A stretch of DNA of 64,000 nt, from contig NW_018343969.1 of the NCBI RefSeq assembly GCF_002099425.1, positions 2,070,001 to 2,134,000 on the forward strand, given 5' to 3'. Position 1 is the first letter of the stretch. Each line of letters starts with the position of its first letter. Of this stretch, positions 57,337 through 64,000 are shown piece after piece. The notes under the pieces are model-generated. The model made no database searches. It saw only the letters and a program-made list of their open reading frames with translations, and was not told where the DNA came from. This stretch comes from Phascolarctos cinereus (lineage: Eukaryota; Chordata; Mammalia; Diprotodontia; Phascolarctidae). The position numbers and the translations under genes are program-made.

Positions 57337-59211
57337 CTTGTTGTTCTCTTGTTCCATCATGTCCAATTCTTTGTGACTCCACAGATCATGGCCCTTCTAT
57401 TCTCCACTACCTCTCAAAGTCTGTCCAAGTTCATATTAGTTGTTTCCATGACTCTATCTATCCATCTCACCCTCTGCTGTCTTCTTTTCTTTTTGCCTTT
57501 AATCTTTTCCAACACCAGAGTCTTTTCCAATGAGTCCTATCTTTTCTTTATGTGGCCAAAATACTTAACCTTCAGTTCCAGTATTTGATCTTCCAGTGAA
57601 TATCCTGAATTAATTGCTGTAAGTATTGAATGATTTGACCTCCTTGCTTTCCAAGGGACTCTCAAAAGTCTTCTCCAGCACCACAATTCAAAGCATGAAT
57701 TCTGTAGTGCTCAGATTTCCTTAGAACCCAACTCTCACAGCCATATATTGCTACTGGAAAAACCATAGCTTTGATTATATGAATCTTTGTCAGGAAGGTG
57801 ATGTCTCTGCTTTTTAGTATGCTGTCCAGATATTGCCATAGTTTTCCTTCCAAGGAGAAAGCTTCTTTCAATTTCATGGCTGCAATCACCATCTGCAATG
57901 CTCTTTGAGCCCAAGAATATAAAATCTGATACGGCTTCCATTTCTTCTCCTTTTATTTGCCAGGAAATGATGGGACCAGTTGCCAAAATCTTAGGGTTTT
58001 TATGTTAGGCTTCAAGCCAGCTTTTACACACTCCTCTTTCATCCTCATCAAGAGGTTTCTTAATTCCTCGTCACGTTCTGCCATCAGAGTGGTATCATCT
58101 ACAATATCTGAGATTGTTGATGTTTCTCACAAGAACCTTAGCTCCAGCTTTTGATTCATCCAGCCTGACATTTTGCATGATGTACTCTGAATATAAGTAA
58201 AATAAATGACAACATACAACTCTGTTGTACTCCATTTCCAATCTTAAACCAATCAGTCATTCCATGTTTGGTTCTAACTGTTGCTTCTTGGCTTGAATAC
58301 AGTTTCTTTAGAAGATAAATAAAAGGATCTGGTACTCCCATGTCTTTGAAAATTTGACACATTTTGTTATGATCCATACAGTCAAAGGCTTTAGTGTAGT
58401 CAATGAAGTAGAGATAAATTTTTTTATTTGTTTATTTTTTTCTTTTTCTGGAACACTCTTGCTTTCTCCATATTCTAGCAAATATTGGCAATTTGGTCTT
58501 TAGCTACTCAGCCTCTTCTAACACCAGCCTGCTCTTCTGGTAATTCCCAGTTCACATATTGCTGAAGTGTAGCTTGCAGAATATTAAGCATTACCTTGAT
58601 GGTGGGTAAAATGAGTGCAACTGTTTGGTAATTTGAACATTCTTTGGCATTGCTCTTATGTAGGATTGGGACATAAATTGATATTTTCCTCTCCAGTGGC
58701 CACCCTTGAGTTTTCCAAATTTGCTGACATATTGAGTGCAGCAATTTAACATCATCATCTTTTAGGATTTAAAATAGCTCAGCTGGAATCCCAACACCTC
58801 CATAGCCTTATTGCTAGCAATGCTTTTTAAAGCCCGTTTCATTCTCCAGACTATCTAGCTCTAGACCAGTAATTGTACAACTGTGGTTAACAGTGATGTC
58901 AAGATCTTTCTTGTATAGTTCTTTCTTTCTTTTTTTCTTTTTTTTGGTGAGGCAGTTGGGGTTAAGTGACTTGCCCAAGGTCACACAGCTAGTAAGTGTC
59001 AAGTTTCTGAGGCTGGATTTGAATTCAGGTCCTCCTGATTCCAAGGTCAGAGCTCTATTCACTGCACCAGCTAGCTGCCCCTTTGTATAGTTCCTTCACA
59101 TATGCTTGCTATATCTTATTAATCTCTTCTGCTTCGTTTAAGTCCCTACAATTTTTGTCTTTTATCATGTCCATTTCTGCATGAAATATACCCTTGATAT
59201 CTCTAATTTTC
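57337..59211 (-). mobile_element. BovB-like RTE retrotransposon, 5'-truncated
   Basis: On the minus strand, RT and downstream ORF sequence match BovB ORF2 closely: 'MDHNKMCQIFKDMGVPDPFI', 'QEATVRTKHGMTDWFKIGNG' (58156-58377), 'VSDFIFLGSKSIADGDCSHE' (57735-57986), 'DSILKSRDITFLTKIHIIKA' and 'MVFPVAIYGCESWVLRK' (57662-57898). The 3' end ('agagtcttttccaatgag' complement region, then the end near 57337) is the classic BovB/Bov-tA 3' sequence. The 5' side stops near 59211, so the endonuclease is missing. The ORF is broken by stops and frameshifts; the RT YADD equivalent near 58100 is degenerate. A SINE is nested at 58922-59082. Confidence 0.9.
58922..59082 (-). mobile_element. Short-form MAR1-type SINE nested in BovB
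   Basis: Perfect 11-bp duplication ttgtatagttc (58911-58921 and 59083-59093), which is itself BovB sequence. Head 'ggggcagctagctggtgcag' and poly-A tail are on the minus strand. It postdates the BovB insertion. Confidence 0.95.
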
Positions 59212-59819
59212 TCATTAAAGTAGGAAGTCAAAAGATAATTGGAACAACAGGCAAATTTAGCCTTGGAGTGCAAAATGAAGCAGGCTGGAGACTAATAAAG
59301 TTTTGTCAAGTAACTTGCTGGTCATAGCAAACACTCTTTTGCAACAACCCAAAAGTCAACTCTATACATAGACATTGTGAGATGGTTAATACAGAAATCA
59401 GATTGATTATACACTTTGCAACCAAATGTGGAGAAGTTCTATAAACAAAACCTGCAAGTTACTATGGCTTAGATCATGAGCTTCTTATGATAAAATTCAG
59501 ATAAACTGAAGAAAGAGGGAAACATCAGACTATGTAGCTATGACCTAAATAATATCCCTTATGAATGTCAAGTGAAGGCAATGAATACATTTAAGGGATT
59601 AGATCTGGTAGATAGAGATTTGAAGAACAAATGGACAAGAAGCAGCAAAAAAAAAAACATTTCAAAGGAAAAAAAAGAGCAAGAAAGCAAAATGGCTGTC
59701 TGATAAGGCTTTACAAATAGCTGAGGAAAGAAGGAAAGTGAAAGGGAAAGATATCCAACTGAATGCAGAATTCCAGAGAATGGAAAAGAGAGGGAAGGTT
59801 TTCTTAAATGAGTAATGCA
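59212..59819. other. Unassigned intergenic sequence
   Basis: Nothing recognisable was found. It is A-rich near 59640-59690. Confidence 0.4.
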
Positions 59820-59891
59820 GAAGAAGAAGAAGAAGAAGAAGAAGAAGAAGAAGAAGAAGAAGAAGAAGAAGAAGAAGAAGAAGAAGAAGAA
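59820..59891. repeat. (GAA)24 microsatellite, uninterrupted
   Basis: Seventy-two bases of pure GAA on the plus strand. Confidence 0.95.
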
Positions 59892-60444
59892 TATAGAATG
59901 GGAAAGACAAGAGATCTCTCCAAGAAAGTTAGAACATGGGAATAGCATTTGGAAAGATTAATTATCTATATCATCTGCCAAGTCAGACTATTTAACAGAA
60001 AATGATGGTTGAAAAGTATTTTTGCATAGCTTTTCACTAAGACCTGAAGTAATACCTCATTTTTTAAAGAAAAAAATGAAACACATATTACAGCTCATTG
60101 AAACATCAATACTTGTTGGTGACAAATCCAGAGACCTCAGTAGTCTCTGAGACTACTGTATTGGTTACAGTTACTGGATTTAACTATATAGTAAGAATCT
60201 TTAGTACATGTTTTTTACTGACGCTTTCATGGTTGCCCCTCATAAGAGCTCCCTTCCACATTTCTTCTGGCTTATTTTTTTCCTAGCAGTTCTCCATAAC
60301 TCCCAGCAGAGGACAGGTGATTGTTCATCCTGTGCTTCTTCCCTTGACTGTCCCTCTATGAGGAATTGTCCTTAGTCCTCTTGCATAGCACTCAGTAGAA
60401 TTCTTGATCAGATACTGCCATGGCTGTCAGCCAGTGGTATCCCA
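59892..60444. other. Unassigned intergenic sequence
   Basis: It holds a 21-nt near-palindrome at 60138-60158; otherwise nothing was recognised. Confidence 0.4.
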
Positions 60445-60610
60445 GTCAGTTCCTTCCTTAGAAAACACTGGAAAGTCAGCTTGGTGTAGCTTGATCCTAG
60501 CCAACTCACTTAACCTCTAAGTCTTGGATACTTCATCTATAAATGGAATTAATAATAGCATCTGACTGAAAAGCACATATGAACATTAGCTAGCATTAAC
60601 GTCTATATTT
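60445..60610 (+). mobile_element. MIR fragment
   Basis: 'agccaactcacttaacctct', 'ggatacttcatctataaatg' and 'aattaataatagcatctgac' follow MIR. Confidence 0.6.
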
Positions 60611-61014
60611 GGGGTTGTTTTGTCTTCATTGGTAATTCTTATACTACATGGCTGTAGCTATGAAGACACAGCAGAAAAAAAAAAAAAGAAACTATGCTGG
60701 GTTTCTTCTTTGCCTATAGATCTGTCATACTTTGCCCTCTTTGGCCAAGCCATCTGGCTACCTTCTGTTCAATATTCCTCAGAGTCTATTCAATCCTTCC
60801 AGCTAAATGAAAGGATTTCTTTCTGGGGAGGGGATCATTTTTATACTTATTTGTTCCTATAACTGAGAATTTTCTCCCTAAAGTTATTTTTTTTCTATCA
60901 GAAATAAAGCGTTGGCTATCAATTGGCCTCATAAATTTTCCTGTAAAATTTATGTATTTAGTTTTTATGTATTCCATGTATTTATGTCTACATTATCTAC
61001 TTGATACAATGAAA

Positions 61015-61100
61015 ACCACTTGGGGGCAGGAATTTTTTTGTTGTTGTTAGTATCTCCAGTGCCTAGTATAGTGCTTGGCATGTAAGAAACACAATACATA
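61015..61100 (+). mobile_element. LINE L2 3' end
   Basis: 'tgggggcaggaattttttt', 'tatctccagtgcctagtata' and 'tgcttggcatgtaagaaaca' form the L2 tail. Confidence 0.7.
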
Positions 61101-61117
61101 AGAGTTTGTTTCCTTGA

Positions 61118-61315
61118 AAGCAGCATGTTACAGTAGAATATGCACTGGATAGGGTTTCTAATCTCAACTTTGCTACTTTTGTGACCTTAGTCAAGGCACT
61201 GAATGAACCTCACAAGTCATTCATTAACCTTAGCTTTTGCATTGTTTAAATGTAAAGGTTGGAGTAGATTACCTCTGAAGTCTTTCTTTGCTCTAAATCC
61301 ATGATCTAATGGTTT
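61118..61315 (+). mobile_element. MIR
   Basis: 'agtagaatatgcactggata', 'ttgtgaccttagtcaagg', 'gttggagtagattacctctg' and 'tgctctaaatccatgatct' follow MIR from head to 3' region. Confidence 0.75.
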
Positions 61316-62035
61316 TGACTACTTACAGTATTGCTAACATTGACTGTTTTCTTTTAAGGTTATAACCAGTCCAATACCTATAAAACATCTTTTTTCTTCT
61401 TCAAAGGGAAAATAGATGTTTATTATAGAGAAATATCGGCTAATTCTTCAGAAACTAAGAAACAGAATGCTCCCTTGCAAAATTGACCTTAAGTTTTCTA
61501 TACCCTCCCCATTCTTTGCTTATCCATCACATGAGCCTGTGTTCACAGCCATGACTACAAAACATTAGTCATGATATTTTGTAAGGATATAATTAAATGA
61601 AAACTTGGTGAAGAATAGGCTTTGCACTGAAAATCATGAACCTGAATCATAAATCACAGTTGTACTTTTGCAAGACAATTTATTTTCCCCAGCATGTAAT
61701 CTTTTATGCAGAATGGTATTTCTGAGACAGAATTCATGGGTACATGGTTTTGATTTTGGCATTTTAAAAACTTAATTATAAAGCAAAGAACTTGATTTTA
61801 AGATACTAAAGGAAAGAATGCTGAAGGTGGGGTAAGCATTATCATCTTGAAAAGTCTAGCAAATCAATTTTGTATAATTTTACAGATACTTATTTGAAAA
61901 TGAGAGTTCTTCAAGCATTATGGTTATAGCATTCCATACTTCTTAAGATAATGTATATGAATTCTTTTATAACCTCCAAATTGCTATGTAAACCTTAAAG
62001 TGCTTTCTCTTCTAAGTTTACCTTCCATCTACTCT
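61316..62035. other. Unassigned intergenic sequence
   Basis: Nothing recognisable was found. Confidence 0.4.
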
Positions 62036-62039
62036 GTGT

Positions 62040-62290
62040 GTGTCTATTACCTATTTTTATACAAATTGTCTCCTCCAACATCACACAAGGTCCTTGAAGC
62101 CAAAGGATGTTTTTGCCTTTCTTTGTTATTCATTTTAAATTATTTTGTATTATAGTTGTTATTATGTGTCACATCTCCTATACTAGACAATAAGCTCTGT
62201 GGTGTCAGAGCTTGTGCTTTATCTAAACATTCTAACTTACCTAGCTATTTCAAAAGTTCTCTGTGTAGAGTGGTTGCTTAATGGATATAA
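62040..62290 (+). mobile_element. Possible L2 3' end, strongly decayed
   Basis: 'gacaataagctctgtggtgt', 'cagagcttgtgctttatct' and 'gtggttgcttaatggat' resemble the L2 tail weakly. Confidence 0.4.
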
Positions 62291-62439
62291 AATGTAATAG
62301 AAAATAGAGTTGGAAATTATTCTCCTCTGACCTCCAAGTTATAGTTCATGCATGTTCATAGCAGAGATCTGTGAGTTGTCCATGGAGATACATGGCTCAC
62401 TAAGCAAGCTCTATAATTGGGTTGTCACAGAGAGGTATC

Positions 62440-62560
62440 ATGTAGAGTCTTAGAAAATTGACTGAGGTTCAGAGATATGAAGGGTTTTACCCATGGTCAT
62501 ATAGGTAAAACTGTGTTATCAATGACAAGGTTTGAACCCAGTTAATTCCTACTGAGGTTG
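62440..62560 (-). mobile_element. MIR fragment
   Basis: 'actgaggttcagagatatga', 'cccatggtcatataggtaaa' and 'caaggtttgaacccagttaa' match MIR in reverse. Confidence 0.7.
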
Positions 62561-63019
62561 TATAGTTGAGAGTTGTCTTGGCCACATGTGCTGCTGATAC
62601 GATGTCTCATTATCATGGTATTTTTAGCTTATGCCAACTCTCCCCTATGTCTGAAAGTTTACCCCAAGTTTATGGTTAGAATTTATTATTATCCTTGCTT
62701 TGATTTTTGGATAAATGTTTTTGTTAAGAGTTAATTGCACTGTCTTGACTTTTTTGCTAGTGAGAAGCGTAAGACCTTTAATGAGGACTCAAGAACTTTA
62801 GTGTTAAAAGAATAGCCACCTGCTAGAGTTACTTCCAGAACCTAGTACCAGTAGCAACTCCATCTGGGGAACCTCAACATATCAGAGTGAGTGAAAGTTG
62901 AGGGACTGAGTGAGACCAAAGAGAAATACAGTCTGTAATGTAGGGGACAGAGAGTAGTGGTGACCATCTATTACACTGAGATCGCAAAACTGTGGTGCAG
63001 TAGAATTAGTAGTAATGTT
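62561..63019. other. Unassigned intergenic sequence
   Basis: Nothing recognisable was found. Confidence 0.4.
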
Positions 63020-63175
63020 GGAGTCAAAGGAACTGCTTTAAAATCCCTGACCTCCTACTGTGTGATCTTGGATAAATCAACTTCTCTAAGCTTCCATTTC
63101 CTCATCTATAAAATGATAAGGTTGGACTAGATGAAACTTAAACTCACTGTCAGCTCTAAATCTGTAATCCCATTT
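63020..63175 (+). mobile_element. MIR
   Basis: 'ctactgtgtgatcttggata', 'ccatttcctcatctataaaa', 'gttggactagatgaaactta' and 'agctctaaatctgtaatccc' follow MIR. Confidence 0.8.
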
Positions 63176-63596
63176 TGTTTAATATCCTTTTATGGGTTTT
63201 CCCTTATTTCTCTAGCTAGCATTTAATATAATTTCATGGCATTAAACAAATTTTACATGAACTTAAAACTCTGGTTGTGGTCCACTGAATTGTAGATAGA
63301 GGATGATAGACCTGTAGTCCAACTATTGTGTTGCTAGGTATTTTTTGTCACTCTGGGCCTGCTGTCCTGTATAGGGTCACCCCTTGCATATAGCTTATGG
63401 CCCATCCTGCTAGGTAAAATAATAGAGAGGTTGCAAACCACCATTCAATGAGGGAAAAGTAGATGAGAAAGAATAAGTGAGAAGTGAATAACTAGGACCT
63501 GCATAGCATATTCTACATTCACCATGTTCCAAAAGTCTCAGTGCAGTTTTAAGCTATTAAAATTTAAATACAGCCCATTTTATATGGATAGCCCAT
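63176..63596. other. Unassigned intergenic sequence
   Basis: Nothing recognisable was found. Confidence 0.4.
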
Positions 63597-63609
63597 TTAA
63601 AATACTTTG

Positions 63610-63861
63610 CTGTTGTTGTTCTGTTGTTTTAGTTGTATCTGGCTCTTTGTGACACCATTTAGGGTTTTTCTTGACAAAGATACTGGAGTGGTTACCCATT
63701 TCCTTCTCCAGATCATTTTACAGATGAGGAAAATGAGGCAAACAGGGTTAAGTGACTTGTCTAGGATCCCACAACTAGTAAGTGTTTCAGGCTATATTTT
63801 AACTCAGGTCTTCCTGACTCCAGGTCTGCTGCTGTACACACTGCACCACCTATCTGCCTTT
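63610..63861 (-). mobile_element. Long-form MAR1-type SINE
   Basis: Short flanking duplication around taaaatact / taaaaatact (63598-63606 and about 63862-63871). On the minus strand: head 'gcagataggtggtgcagtgt', CORE 'acaagtcacttaaccctgtt', 3' part ending in (CAA)n. Confidence 0.85.
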
Positions 63862-63964
63862 TAAAAATACTATAGTAAGAAATATCAATTAAGTATTTAA
63901 TAAGCTCATTAAAACTTAAAAGTGCTCTAAGACTTTTGGAATACAATATACACATATACATGTA

Positions 63965-64000
63965 TGTACAAATATATATATATATATACATATATATAAT
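63965..64000. repeat. (TA)n microsatellite running off the window
   Basis: Alternating TA with a few CA steps to the last base. Confidence 0.9.

Noticed and set aside
57187-57588. 133-residue plus-strand open frame with hydrophobic segments
   Set aside because: Its second half is antisense to the BovB 3' end; the apparent membrane segment is an artefact.
59568-59948. Minus-strand frame with a long Phe run
   Set aside because: It is the translation of the (GAA)24 tract.

Overview
The window reads as non-coding mammalian DNA, almost certainly marsupial. The evidence is a set of repeat families that occur together in marsupials: tRNA-headed CORE-type SINEs of the MAR1 kind (bodies matching 'gttcaaatcc...cacttaacc', mostly with readable target-site duplications), a BovB-like RTE retrotransposon, long L1 elements whose 5' ends read like 'ggagccaagatggcagag', and a dense background of old L2 and MIR. 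I find no host protein-coding exon, tRNA, rRNA or other cellular RNA gene that I can defend. The few longer open frames are antisense to repeats, are microsatellites, or have no recognisable content. Family names are from memory of these families; no database search was run.

Layout. 0-8 kb: old L2 pieces on both strands, one L2 split by another LINE, two SINEs, a strong CTCF-like motif at 6.69 kb, and a 138-bp segment of L2 copied a second time at 7.82 kb. 8-10.4 kb: 5'-truncated L1 (minus), itself carrying a poly-A-tailed insertion. 11-17.5 kb: MIRs, one LTR-like block with a G16 run, and one solo LTR splitting a MIR. 17.6-23.4 kb: the most complete L1 (minus), with 5'UTR, ORF1, a long inter-ORF spacer and ORF2 down to the C-terminal cysteine region; its last ~0.5 kb is missing. 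26.4-34.5 kb: L2, then three L1 derivatives head-to-tail on the minus strand (C, D, E). Each has a 5' end and ORF1, and each has lost most or all of ORF2. One contains an in-frame join of ORF1 C-terminus to ORF2 C-terminal sequence. 34.5-39.9 kb: L2 pieces, a 168-nt near-perfect hairpin at 35.6 kb, a solo LTR, SINEs, and an 87-bp inverted duplication inside L2 endonuclease sequence. 40-48 kb: mostly unassigned AT-rich sequence with one SINE, one MIR and an old L1 split by an LTR-like insert. 49-50.3 kb: an L1 derivative with 3'UTR, spacer and 5'UTR but no ORF2. 52.5-57 kb: SINEs, MIRs, an L1 3' end and a LINE-tailed repeat. 57.3-59.2 kb: BovB/RTE (minus) with a younger SINE nested in it. 59.8 kb: a pure (GAA)24. 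60-64 kb: old MIR/L2 and one SINE.

There are no cooperating genes here. The sequence records layered retrotransposition: L2/MIR first, then L1, RTE and LTR elements, then MAR1-type SINEs. Eight of nine L1 fragments lie on the minus strand. The features most worth checking are the 35.6-kb hairpin, the local direct and inverted duplications of L2 sequence, and the ORF2-less L1 derivatives.
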